Of a DNA stretch of 64,000 nucleotides, positions 53,533 through 61,508 are shown piece after piece. The stretch comes from Arthrobacter sp. UKPF54-2 (lineage in GTDB: Bacteria; Actinomycetota; Actinomycetes; Actinomycetales; Micrococcaceae), in assembly GCF_007858535.1 (NCBI RefSeq), contig NZ_CP040174.1, positions 2,666,001 through 2,730,000 on the forward strand, written 5' to 3'. The notes beneath the pieces were generated by a model that saw only the letters and a program-made list of their open reading frames with translations, was not told where the DNA came from and did no database searches. The position numbers were made by a program, and so were the translations under genes. Each line of letters opens with the position of its first letter. The first letter of the stretch is position 1.

Positions 53533-53634
53533 CTCCACCTGTCACGGCTCGCCCCCGGGCTGCCGGGCCGGTGGATGGCGGCCTCCCGACCGTGGGCTGC
53601 CGCCGGAACCACCCAAGCTAGACCGAAAGAGACT

Positions 53635-54243
53635 ATGACTTCCTCAAACAAAACCACCACGACCGACACCGCACCCCAGACCATTGACGCGTCCACCCTG
53701 AAGGCCTGGGAGGACAATCACGATGACCTGATGGTGATCGACGTACGCAGCGGTGCCGAGTTTGATTCGATGCACATCAAGGGCTCGTACCATGTCCCGC
53801 TGCCCCTGCTGAGCGAGCACACCGAGGAGTTCGCCGCCAAGATGGGCACCCGCGTGGTCTTGGTCTGCCAGTCCGGGAACCGGGCCGAGCAGGCCCGCAA
53901 GCACCTGGACGCCGTGGGCCTTGGCAGCGCGAGCGTGCTCGCCGGCGGGGTCCCCGCCTACGCCGCGGCCGGCGGCAACGTCGTCAAGGGTAAGAACACC
54001 TGGGCCCTGGAGCGCCAGGTGCGCATGACCGCGGGCTCCCTGGTCCTGGCCGGCGTCGTGGGCAGCAAGTTCCTCTCGCCGAAGCTTGGTCTGCTGGCCG
54101 GCGGCATCGGCGCCGGCCTGACGTTCTCCGCGGCGACGAACAGCTGCGCCATGGGCCAGATGCTCTCCAAGATGCCGTGGAACCGTTCCGCGAACGAGCC
54201 CACCGCGCACCAGGCGCTGCAGAACCTGGGCGCCAAGGCATGA
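53635..54243 (+). CDS. Rhodanese fused to a DUF2892-like membrane domain
   Basis: A 202-residue protein. The rhodanese domain (residues ~15-115) has Cys78 in CQSGNRAEQA. Two transmembrane helices follow (~133-175: MTAGSLVLAGVVG and LGLLAGGIGAGLTFSAA), then the cytosolic CAMGQMLSKMPWN segment typical of DUF2892 tails. It probably passes sulfane sulfur at the membrane. Its stop overlaps the TauE/SafE start (ATGA). Confidence 0.88.
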   Translation: MTSSNKTTTTDTAPQTIDASTLKAWEDNHDDLMVIDVRSGAEFDSMHIKGSYHVPLPLLSEHTEEFAAKMGTRVVLVCQSGNRAEQARKHLDAVGLGSASVLAGGVPAYAAAGGNVVKGKNTWALERQVRMTAGSLVLAGVVGSKFLSPKLGLLAGGIGAGLTFSAATNSCAMGQMLSKMPWNRSANEPTAHQALQNLGAKA

Positions 54244-55004
54244 TCCTCCCCGCGGCGGCGTTCGGGCTGATCGTCGGCGGCCTGCTGGGCCTGGTCGGAG
54301 GCGGCGGGTCCATCCTCGCCGTCCCTGCCCTCGTCTACGGTGTGGGGCTCCCGCTGGCCGCGGCGATCCCGACGTCGCTGGTCGTCGTCGGCGCGTCCTC
54401 CGCCGTCGCGGTCCTGCCGCGGCTGCGGGGCGGGGTGAACTGGCGGCTGGCCCTGATCATCGGCGCGGCCGGGACCGCCACCGCGTACCTCGGCGCCTAC
54501 GTGAACCGGCTGCTGGACCCGAAGGTGCTGCTGCTGGCGTTTGCGGCGATTATGGTCTTCGCTGGGATCCGGATGATGCTTCCGTCCAAGGTCTCCGGCG
54601 GGTCCTGCGCCTTGCCCGGCGGCGGTGTCCACTGGCGCAGCTGCCTGCCCAAGGCCATTGCCACCGGCGCCGTCGTGGGCTTCCTGACCGGGCTCCTGGG
54701 CGTCGGCGGCGGATTCCTGATCGTCCCGGCCCTGACTCTGGTCCTGGGCCTGCCCATGGCGGTGACGGTCGGCACCTCACTGGTCATCATCGTGATCAAC
54801 TCGGTCGCCGGGTTCGCCGCCCACCTTGGTGACCTGCAGATCGACTGGGCCGTCACGGCGGCCTTCGCGGGGGCAGCCATGGTGGCCTCCGTGGTCGCCG
54901 GCCGGCTCGGAACCAACATCCCGGACAAGGTGCTCAAGCGCGCATTCGGCGCCCTGGTCCTGCTGGTCGCAGCCTACGTGAGCGTGCAGGCCCTCGTCTC
55001 CTAG
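54240..55004 (+). CDS. TauE/SafE-family sulfur-anion exporter
   Basis: A 254-residue membrane protein with about eight helices in two repeats (AFGLIVGGLLGLVGGGGSIL and GAVVGFLTGLLGVGGGFLIV, each with the Gly-rich re-entrant motif). TauE/SafE proteins export sulfite or related organosulfur anions. Coupled to the preceding rhodanese gene, it would remove sulfite or thiosulfate made during persulfide detoxification. Confidence 0.9.
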   Translation: MILPAAAFGLIVGGLLGLVGGGGSILAVPALVYGVGLPLAAAIPTSLVVVGASSAVAVLPRLRGGVNWRLALIIGAAGTATAYLGAYVNRLLDPKVLLLAFAAIMVFAGIRMMLPSKVSGGSCALPGGGVHWRSCLPKAIATGAVVGFLTGLLGVGGGFLIVPALTLVLGLPMAVTVGTSLVIIVINSVAGFAAHLGDLQIDWAVTAAFAGAAMVASVVAGRLGTNIPDKVLKRAFGALVLLVAAYVSVQALVS

Positions 55005-55025
55005 CAGCACGCCCCGCACCACCAG

Positions 55026-55060
55026 AAAGCGCCGGAAGCCACAGCTTCCGGCGCTTTTTC
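55026..55060 (+). terminator. Terminator after the rhodanese-exporter operon
   Basis: AAAGCGCCGGAAGC (55026-55039) pairs perfectly with GCTTCCGGCGCTTT (55044-55057) around CACA, followed by more T residues. Confidence 0.92.
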
Positions 55061-55165
55061 CTGCTTTCCACCGACCCAGGCGGGACCGGCCGTGACTGAT
55101 GGAACTGTGAGTGCAGTCGGGGGCATCGCGGCGGGCGCCTCCGTGCCGCCTTGCGGCGGGGCCGC

Positions 55166-55372
55166 TTAGGCGAGACTCTCGAACACCAGGGTCGCCTGGA
55201 TGCGGTCACCGCCGGCGAGCCCCTTGCTCCCGCTGCTGGCGGTGGTGATGGTGTGCAACCGGTACCCCTTGGCGGCCTGGTCGTTGATGGTCTTCTCCAG
55301 GGACGTCAGGTTTCCAGACCCGGTTCCCCACAGCTTCTCCTTGAGGATTACCTGCAAAACGACGTAATGCAT
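55166..55372 (-). CDS. DUF4177-like small protein
   Basis: A 68-residue protein of the DUF4177 type: MHYVVLQVILKEKL, then LEKTINDQAAKGYRLHTITTA and LVFESLA. The pattern of a beta strand, the N-(D/E)-x3-KG-(Y/W) turn and a final strand is characteristic. AAAGG lies nine bases upstream of the ATG; the open frame extends upstream without a better start. Function unknown. Confidence 0.8.
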   Translation of the reverse strand: MHYVVLQVILKEKLWGTGSGNLTSLEKTINDQAAKGYRLHTITTASSGSKGLAGGDRIQATLVFESLA

Positions 55373-55475
55373 GGCGGGCGCCTTTCGTGACGGGACAATT
55401 GGCAGCAATGCTACCTGCCGGCCCGGCATCCCCTCGGAGGCACCGCGACGCGGCGGTTTCTGGCCGGGCATGGCA

Positions 55476-55515
55476 AAAGGGCGGTAGCCCGGGTTGCCCC
55501 GGGCTACCGCCCTTT
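55476..55515. terminator. Bidirectional terminator after the MBL-rhodanese gene
   Basis: AAAGGGCGGTAGCCC (55476-55490) pairs perfectly with GGGCTACCGCCCTTT (55501-55515). The loop carries a further GGG/CCC pair. It lies just past the stop of the minus-strand gene at 55529. Confidence 0.9.
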
Positions 55516-55528
55516 CTGGTTCTTTGAT

Positions 55529-56938
55529 CTAGCCGGCGGTGACGGTTGCCTTCGTCTGCTGCCACGCGGCCCACGCCGCGTAGCTGCCGTCGAGTTCGAC
55601 GACGTCGTAGCCTGCCCGGCGCAGGGCGCTAGCGGCGACGGAGTTCCGGACGCCGCTCTGGCAGTAGGACACGATGGTGCCCTCGGCCGGGAGTTCGTCC
55701 AGGTGCCACATCACGCGGCCGCCGCTGAGCTGGTACGAGCCCGGGATGTGGCCGGCGGCGTGCTCGGTGCGGTTGCGGACGTCCAGGACCATGGCGGCGT
55801 CGAAGCCTTCGAGCTCCTCTGGCTGGATCAGCTTCGGGACGCTGACCGGCAGGCCCTCAATGCTGGTGAGGTAGCCGGCGACGTTGTCGATGCCGACGCG
55901 GACGAGGTGGTCCCACATTTCCTGCGCGGCGGCCTGGCTGGGGGCCAGGAGGACGAGCGGGTTCTTGTCGGTTTCGGGGTTCACGACCCACGCGCCGAAG
56001 CTGGCGGTGGACTTGCCGGCCGGGATGTTCAGCGACCGGCTGACGGTGCCCTCGTGGACCTGGGCGTTGGGGCGGGTGTCCACGAAGGTCAGGGTGTCCT
56101 CGGCCAGGCCGGCGGCGACGTCGGCGGTGGCGAGTTCGACCAGCGGGGTCCGCTCGCCCATCACGGCCGGGCCTTCCCGGTTTTCACGCTTCATCCGGGC
56201 GAAGTAGGCGTGGGCGTCGGGCTGGCCGTCAAGGAGTTCGTCAATGAAGCCCTGCTCGTCGTTGGCGGCGAGGTAGGGGCCCCACCAGGCGTAGAGCCGT
56301 TCGTAGCCGACGGTGGAGGACGGGATGGCCCCGAGGGCCTTGCCGCAGGCGCTGCCGGCGCCGTGGCCGGGGTGGACCTGGACGTGGTCGGGCAGGGTCA
56401 GGAACTTGTCCCGCAGGCTGGCGAAGAGCTGCTTCGCGCCCTCGAAGCGCGTGTCGACGCCGCCGGCGGCCTCGTCGAGCAGGTCCGGGCGGCCCAGGTC
56501 ACCGGAGAACACGAAGTCGCCGGAGAGCAGGTAGCCGGGGGCGTTTGCGAAGGCTCCGTCGGTGATCAGGAAGGACAGATGCTCGGGCGTATGGCCGGGG
56601 GTGTGCAGCGCCTTGACCGTGATGTTGCCGAGAGTGATCTCTTCGTTGTCGTGGAGGCGCTCGGCGTCGAAGCCGTACTGCCAGTCCGTCCCGCCCTCGC
56701 CGGAGACGTAGGCGGTGGCGCCGGTGGCGGCGGCCAGTTCGCGGGTGCCGGAGAGGAAGTCGGCGTGGATGTGCGTCTCGGTGACGGCCACGATCTTCAT
56801 GCCATTGGCGGCGGCGAGGTTCTCGTAGACGGCGATGTCGCGCCGGGGATCAACGACCAGCGCCTCTCCCTTGGCCTGGCAGCCGATGAAATAGCTGGCC
56901 TGGGCGAGGTCTTCGTCGTAGATGCGCTCGATAAGCAT
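55529..56938 (-). CDS. MBL-fold persulfide dioxygenase-rhodanese fusion (CstB/ETHE1-like)
   Basis: A 469-residue three-part enzyme. The metallo-beta-lactamase domain (1-250) has iron-ligand motifs TETHIHADFLSG (His56, His58, Asp60), HTPGHTPEH (His112) and GDFVFSGDLGRPD, as in ETHE1 persulfide dioxygenases. A first rhodanese-like domain (~265-355) lacks the active cysteine (LLAPSQAAAQ). The C-terminal rhodanese keeps it at Cys426 (CQSGVRN). This layout matches staphylococcal CstB, which oxidises persulfide and forms thiosulfate. Its promoter region carries operator 3. Confidence 0.92.
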   Translation of the reverse strand: MLIERIYDEDLAQASYFIGCQAKGEALVVDPRRDIAVYENLAAANGMKIVAVTETHIHADFLSGTRELAAATGATAYVSGEGGTDWQYGFDAERLHDNEEITLGNITVKALHTPGHTPEHLSFLITDGAFANAPGYLLSGDFVFSGDLGRPDLLDEAAGGVDTRFEGAKQLFASLRDKFLTLPDHVQVHPGHGAGSACGKALGAIPSSTVGYERLYAWWGPYLAANDEQGFIDELLDGQPDAHAYFARMKRENREGPAVMGERTPLVELATADVAAGLAEDTLTFVDTRPNAQVHEGTVSRSLNIPAGKSTASFGAWVVNPETDKNPLVLLAPSQAAAQEMWDHLVRVGIDNVAGYLTSIEGLPVSVPKLIQPEELEGFDAAMVLDVRNRTEHAAGHIPGSYQLSGGRVMWHLDELPAEGTIVSYCQSGVRNSVAASALRRAGYDVVELDGSYAAWAAWQQTKATVTAG

Positions 56939-57001
56939 TCAGGGTGCTCCTTCTTGAGGTAGACGGGGAAGGGATTCCTTCCGCTTCTGACTTCAACAAT
57001 A

Positions 57002-57017
57002 ATACCCCGGGGGGTAT
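57002..57017. promoter_or_regulatory. CsoR/CstR-type operator 3 (MBL-rhodanese gene)
   Basis: ATACCCCGGGGGGTAT lies 63 bp upstream of the MBL-rhodanese start at 56938 and has the same length and ends as the two operators near 53 kb. Confidence 0.8.
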
Positions 57018-57059
57018 CACGCAAGCGGCGTCCGGACGGTGCCGGCAGCATGCCTGGAC

Positions 57060-58580
57060 CTAGCCGCCCACCCTGGCCATTACCTTGTTGATGGTGGCCG
57101 CCAGGCCGTCCGCGGCCTGCTGGACGGCACCGTCGGAGAGGGTCTTGGTTTCGGTTTCGACGCAGAGCCTGCCCTTGCGGGCGCCCACCAGGACGTGCCG
57201 GACGCCGGTCCCGTCGGGCAGCATGTACACCACGGCGTAGCCTGTCTGCCCACTGGTATCGACGGTGGGGTGTTTGAGCGGCGACCAGGTCCGGGACCCG
57301 GCCGAAGGCAGGTGCTCCTGGACCGTGGTGCAGCCGGCCAGATCGGCGGCACGCCGGTCAAAGGCGGACCCGTCCGGCGACGGATCGGGCAGGCCGATGA
57401 GCCGCAGGCTGATCTGGTCCGGTGCCTGGCCTGTGCCGGGGATCTCGGCGACCACGGTGGCGGCTCCCCCGAGTGAGGCGAGGTAGGCGGCGTCGTCGTA
57501 GATGCAGTGTTGGGCGGCGGGATCCGCGGGTGGTGCCGATGCCGCGGGGGTGTAGCGGCCCTCCAGCACCTGGGCCGGGCTTCCGTTGGGCCCGGTAATG
57601 CCCTGCAGCAGCCGTGCCACTTGCTCGGGGGTCTGAAGCTCCGGTGCCGGCCGGGACGGTGGTGGGGCCGGTGTGGGGTGCGAGGGCGGCGGTTCCGACG
57701 TCGGGCTGGTTGCCGGCGGCGCGGCCCCCGGGGCGCCCCCGGCCAGTTCCCGGACCAGCATCCGGGCGAGCCCGAGCAGCGGCGCCAAGGCGGACTGGAG
57801 TTCCTCGTCGGACGGATTGGCCTGCACCTGCCGACTGAGGCCGAGAGATACCGTTCCCATGAGTACCTGCAGGGACACGGTGCCGTCGGCCGGGGGAGTG
57901 TCCGCTGATGCCGCCGGGCTCGATACCAGGGCGTAGGCCCGTTCCCCCAGTTCGGGGACAGTTAGTAGCCGGACCGTGGCCGGCGGCGAGTCCGGGGAGT
58001 CCTGCCGGAAGCTCGCGCAGGTGGCGGCCTGCTTATCGGTATAGGCGAAGTCCGCGGCAACCACCGTGTCCCGGGGCGCGCTCCTGGCCAGCACAAAGGC
58101 CACGGCCTCGCGGGACCAAGTTCCGGTGAGCGTCAGGACGCCGGCGGCGAAATTCATGTCGAGGTCTGCGCGGCTGGTTGGCGCGCTGTGCGGCCGGAAG
58201 AGGCCGCATTCACCGGGCTCGACGGCGGGCTGCTGCGCGGGTGCAGGCCGTCCCTGAAGGCGCGTCCGGAGGTCCGCGCTCCTTGAGACCCTCCCGGCGC
58301 CCGGCTGGCCACCGTTGATCGCCCGGTCCACCAGGGCCATCAGTTCCTCGTCGGACAGCACCGCATCAGCCCCCGGCGACTCGGGGGCGCTGGCGGAGGC
58401 ACCGGCAGGGGAGGGGGACGCGGCGGGGGACGCGGCGGAGCCGCTGCCGGCCGGAGGCGGTGACGGTGATCCCGGTGTACAGCCGCTTAGAGCCAGCGCG
58501 GCCGCGGCGCACGCCAAAAACCAGCGCTGTCTCCGCGGGGGACCGCCGGGGATTCGGATTGTTGCAGCACCTGGGCGCAC
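57060..58580 (-). CDS. Secreted lipoprotein, unknown function
   Basis: A 506-residue lipoprotein with signal helix and lipobox ALSGC (cysteine near residue 34), a Ser/Pro/Ala-rich linker, and two similar halves separated by a second Pro/Ser linker (~300-330). Each half has paired cysteines and a motif close to A-x5-GxGxxPDxxxLR or VVAADFAYTDKQAATC. No family is recognised. ATG 58580 is the first start; an alternative start within 20 residues is possible. Confidence 0.7.
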   Translation of the reverse strand: MRPGAATIRIPGGPPRRQRWFLACAAAALALSGCTPGSPSPPPAGSGSAASPAASPSPAGASASAPESPGADAVLSDEELMALVDRAINGGQPGAGRVSRSADLRTRLQGRPAPAQQPAVEPGECGLFRPHSAPTSRADLDMNFAAGVLTLTGTWSREAVAFVLARSAPRDTVVAADFAYTDKQAATCASFRQDSPDSPPATVRLLTVPELGERAYALVSSPAASADTPPADGTVSLQVLMGTVSLGLSRQVQANPSDEELQSALAPLLGLARMLVRELAGGAPGAAPPATSPTSEPPPSHPTPAPPPSRPAPELQTPEQVARLLQGITGPNGSPAQVLEGRYTPAASAPPADPAAQHCIYDDAAYLASLGGAATVVAEIPGTGQAPDQISLRLIGLPDPSPDGSAFDRRAADLAGCTTVQEHLPSAGSRTWSPLKHPTVDTSGQTGYAVVYMLPDGTGVRHVLVGARKGRLCVETETKTLSDGAVQQAADGLAATINKVMARVGG

Positions 58581-58669
58581 GACTGGACTCCCTGCCGTCG
58601 AAAGATGTGCTGCGCCCAGCCTCTGCCCCCCGCCCCGGCGGCACCAGAGGATTTGTGCCCCTGCACCAC

Positions 58670-58703
58670 AAAGGCACCGTCCTCAGCCGAGGACGGTGCC
58701 TTT
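58670..58703. terminator. Bidirectional terminator between lipoprotein and GH16 genes
   Basis: AAAGGCACCGTCCTC (58670-58684) pairs perfectly over 15 bp with GAGGACGGTGCCTTT (58689-58703) around AGCC. Confidence 0.88.
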
Positions 58704-58759
58704 GCAGTGTGACGGCGCCGTGGTGATGCGGCGCCGGCGCGGCGCCGCGCGCGTGTGTC

Positions 58760-59728
58760 CTACTGGTAGACGCGGACCCAGTCGAGCTGCATCTGCGACG
58801 GGCTGGTGGCGGTGCCGTCGGGGAACCAGTCGAGCTGCATCGTCTGGTGCATGCCGACCGTGGGCTGGTGTGCCGGGTTGGTGTCGCTGAACGTCTTCAC
58901 GCCGTCGATGTAGCCGGTGATGCCGGCAGGCGTCCACTCCACCGCGTAGTTGTGCCACTGCGTGGTGTCCACGGGCGTGGCTGCCGTCGTCTGGAAGTCC
59001 CCGCCGCTGCAGGCGTAGTGCAGGAAGAACTTCATGGCAGCGGTGTTCGAGGTGCCTTCGGCGAAATCAACTTCGGCGCAGTTCGGCGAGGTGTTGTTGT
59101 TCGGCCACAGGAGCAGTACGGGGTGGTACTCGGAGTCGCGGACGTTGGTCTTCATCCGGGTCTCCCAGCGGCCGTATTTCTGCTGGCCGAACTTTGCCGA
59201 CATCCCGCCGGTGGTGCCGGCCGCGTCGCCGGTGACGGTCGCGACGCCGTTGGCCACCGACCACGCCTGGGGGCTGCGGACGCCCTTGCCGGCATGGCCG
59301 GCACCGTTGAAGACGCCCCATTTGGCGGCGTCCGGGGCTCCGGCGTAGGAGAATTCGTCGCCGGCCAGGACGGGACCCCAGCCCAGGGCGGCGGCGGCCT
59401 GTGTTCCGTCGCCTGCGGGGGCTGCCGGGGCCGGGGCGGCAACCGGTGCTGCCGGCGCCGCGGGTGCTGCCACCGGCGCCGCCGGGAGAGTGCTGGGCGC
59501 CGCCGGCGCGGCAGCAGGCGGAGCTGCCGGGGCCGCTGCAGTGGTCTCTGCAGGGGCCGGCGCAGCGGCGGCGGAGGTGGCCGGCGTCGACGCCGGGGAT
59601 GCTGCCCGCGCCGACGACGTCGGGCTGGCCGCCTTGGTGGGCGCGGCGGTACCGGCCGAGGACGCAGCACTGCATCCGGTCAGCGACAAGGCACCGAGGG
59701 TAACGGTGATGGCAATCTTCTTGAACAA
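58760..59728 (-). CDS. GH16-family lipoprotein
   Basis: A 322-residue lipoprotein. The lipobox is LTGC (Cys19), followed by an ~85-residue Ala/Pro/Thr linker. The C-terminal GH16 domain (from ~115) has the catalytic pattern E219-V-D221-F-A-E224. Over ~210 residues it is strikingly similar to the C-terminal domain of the repeat protein at 40957-43704 (shared GWGPV, GDEFSY, KYGRWETRM, HQT-QLDWFPDGT). The TTG at 59728 has GGAGG six bases upstream; a start 48 residues earlier would destroy the signal peptide. Confidence 0.88.
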   Translation of the reverse strand: MFKKIAITVTLGALSLTGCSAASSAGTAAPTKAASPTSSARAASPASTPATSAAAAPAPAETTAAAPAAPPAAAPAAPSTLPAAPVAAPAAPAAPVAAPAPAAPAGDGTQAAAALGWGPVLAGDEFSYAGAPDAAKWGVFNGAGHAGKGVRSPQAWSVANGVATVTGDAAGTTGGMSAKFGQQKYGRWETRMKTNVRDSEYHPVLLLWPNNNTSPNCAEVDFAEGTSNTAAMKFFLHYACSGGDFQTTAATPVDTTQWHNYAVEWTPAGITGYIDGVKTFSDTNPAHQPTVGMHQTMQLDWFPDGTATSPSQMQLDWVRVYQ

Positions 59729-60077
59729 GTGACCCCTCCGGGATATTGAATTGGCGCAAGCGCAGGGCGCGATCGGGGCGCTGGCGAGCTTCTGGCAGCT
59801 TCTTTCAGCCCCGCCTGGCGGACAGGGCGAGCAGGCGCCGGCTGGCGCGGCGGCGCCCTGCATAACGGGCATCCGGGGCCCTGCGTTCGGGCCTGGCCCT
59901 CGGGCCAGCCGTCAACGTTACTCGATCGTAACCTTTGTTCGCAAAACGCCTGATGGTCCCCGGCCCATGACCCGGAGAAGAAAATGTGGCACTCATGCAT
60001 CCGTTCGGCACCCCCGGCCGGTAGTAAGGGTGTAAGCGAAACACCGCCCGCATCCGGGCCTCAATGAGGAGTTCCAC
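59729..60077. other. 349-bp divergent intergenic region
   Basis: No gene is visible. It contains the minus-strand promoter and dyad at 59915-59944, a ~180-nt leader toward the GH16 lipoprotein, and the GAGGAG ribosome binding site of the DUF4397 gene on the plus strand. Confidence 0.6.
59915..59944 (-). promoter_or_regulatory. Promoter and operator of the GH16 lipoprotein gene
   Basis: On the minus strand, TTGCGA (59944-59939), an 18-bp spacer and TAACGT (59920-59915) form a promoter. The dyad GTTAC-TCGATC-GTAAC (59917-59932) overlaps the -10 and spacer, as expected for a repressor site. Confidence 0.5.
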
Positions 60078-60779
60078 ATGCATACGAAATCACTCTCTGC
60101 TGCAGCCGGCGCACTGACGCTGCTGGCAGGGCTTGCCTTTGCAGCCCCGGCGCAGGCCGGGGAGAAGCGCCACGACCATGACACAGCAAAACTCTCCGTT
60201 CTTCACGGCGTCCCCGGGGTAATCGTGGACGTGTGGGTGGACGGAAAGCTGACGCTGGATAACTTCACCCCGGGCACCCTGGCGGGGCCGTTGAATGTCC
60301 GGGAGGGGGAGCACAAGATTGCCATCACCGGCGCGGACTCCACGAGCGCCGACAACCCCGTGATCGGCCCTGTTGAGGTAGATCTCAAAGAGGGCCGGGA
60401 CTACACCGCTGTGGCGCACCTGACGGCGGACGGAAAGCCCACGGCCACGCTGTTCAAGAACGACACCTCGGCCAGCCCCGATGGCAAGGGCAAGCTGACG
60501 GTGCGGCACGTAGCCGCGGCACCCGCCGTCGACGTCCTTGCCGGTGGCAAAGCCGTGATCACGGGCCTCGAGAACCCCGACGAGAAGAAACTCACGCTTA
60601 AGGCAGGAACCATCTCCGCCTCCGTGGCCGCAGCGGGCAGCACCGAGGCCCTGATCGGCCCCGCGGATGTGAAGGTCAGCAAGGGCAAGAACACGATCGT
60701 CTACGCCTGGGGCAGCCTGGCTGACCACAACCTCGACCTGGCAGTGCAGGTGGTGAAGTCCGCACGGCAGGACGACTGA
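60078..60779 (+). CDS. Secreted DUF4397 protein
   Basis: A 233-residue exported protein: signal peptide of ~28 residues (cleavage near AQAGEK), then two DUF4397 beta-sandwich repeats beginning KLSVLHGVPGVIVDVWVDG and KLTVRHVAAAPAVDVLAGG. The family is cell-surface and uncharacterised. ATG 60078 follows GAGGAG by six bases. It lies next to a SigK/RskA-like pair and may be their target. Confidence 0.88.
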   Translation: MHTKSLSAAAGALTLLAGLAFAAPAQAGEKRHDHDTAKLSVLHGVPGVIVDVWVDGKLTLDNFTPGTLAGPLNVREGEHKIAITGADSTSADNPVIGPVEVDLKEGRDYTAVAHLTADGKPTATLFKNDTSASPDGKGKLTVRHVAAAPAVDVLAGGKAVITGLENPDEKKLTLKAGTISASVAAAGSTEALIGPADVKVSKGKNTIVYAWGSLADHNLDLAVQVVKSARQDD

Positions 60780-60810
60780 GCGGTCCGTCAGGTGCTGAAT
60801 TTGCGCCGAA

Positions 60811-60849
60811 CGGATGGCGGGGCCGCGGCGATCGCGGTCCCGCCATCCG
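60811..60849. terminator. Hairpin after the DUF4397 gene
   Basis: CGGATGGCGGGGCCGCG (60811-60827) pairs with CGCGGTCCCGCCATCCG (60833-60849), 17 bp with one G-T pair. No U-run follows. Confidence 0.6.
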
Positions 60850-60938
60850 TCCTCCCGCAGGTTCCTCCATTGCGGTGCGCCGAGGCCCGGGGAATAATGG
60901 CGTTCCACGGGTCTCATTGCCGCTCTAAGGAGCACCTG

Positions 60939-61508
60939 TTGGAGGCTACTGATCGTGAATGGGATGTTTCCATTGACCATGCCTTCGCCGCGGGTGAGGA
61001 GCAGGCGCTCGCAGAGGCCTACCGCATGCTCGGACCCCTGGTCCATACGCTGGCGCTGAGGGCGCTGCGCGAACACGGCGCCGCCGATGACGTCACGCAG
61101 GAGGTCTTCATCCGCGCCTGGAAATCGCGAACCAGCTATCGCCCCGACGCGGCCCGGCTGCCCGCCTGGCTGATCGGGATCACCCGCAATGCCATTTCCG
61201 ATGCCCTGTCCGCCCGCTCCCGCCGGCGGGACGTGGAAAGGGCAGCCCTCTACCTGGTCAACGACCCGGCAACCGGCGTCGACCGGCCGCATGCCGAGGC
61301 GCTCGCGGACCGCCTGACCCTCGACGACGAGCTGGAGCGCCTGGGGGACCCGCAGGCGTCCATCATGCGGCTGGCGTTCTACGAGGATCTGACGCACGAC
61401 CAGATCTCGTCCCGGCTCGATCTTCCGCTTGGCACGGTCAAAAGCCATATCCGACGCAGCCTCGCCCGGCTGCGGTCCCGGCTGGAGGTGGAACATGGAG
61501 CATCTTGA
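60939..61508 (+). CDS. ECF-type RNA polymerase sigma factor
   Basis: A 189-residue sigma70-family ECF factor. Region 2 reads LVHTLALRALREHGAADDVTQEVFIRAWK and region 4 LTHDQISSRLDLPLGTVKSHIRRSLARLRS. The TTG at 60939 lies six bases after AAGGAG and gives a normal length; an ATG at 60897 would add 14 residues without a ribosome binding site. The downstream anti-sigma gene overlaps it by 14 bases. The RskA-like partner suggests the SigK group. Confidence 0.9.
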   Translation: MEATDREWDVSIDHAFAAGEEQALAEAYRMLGPLVHTLALRALREHGAADDVTQEVFIRAWKSRTSYRPDAARLPAWLIGITRNAISDALSARSRRRDVERAALYLVNDPATGVDRPHAEALADRLTLDDELERLGDPQASIMRLAFYEDLTHDQISSRLDLPLGTVKSHIRRSLARLRSRLEVEHGAS

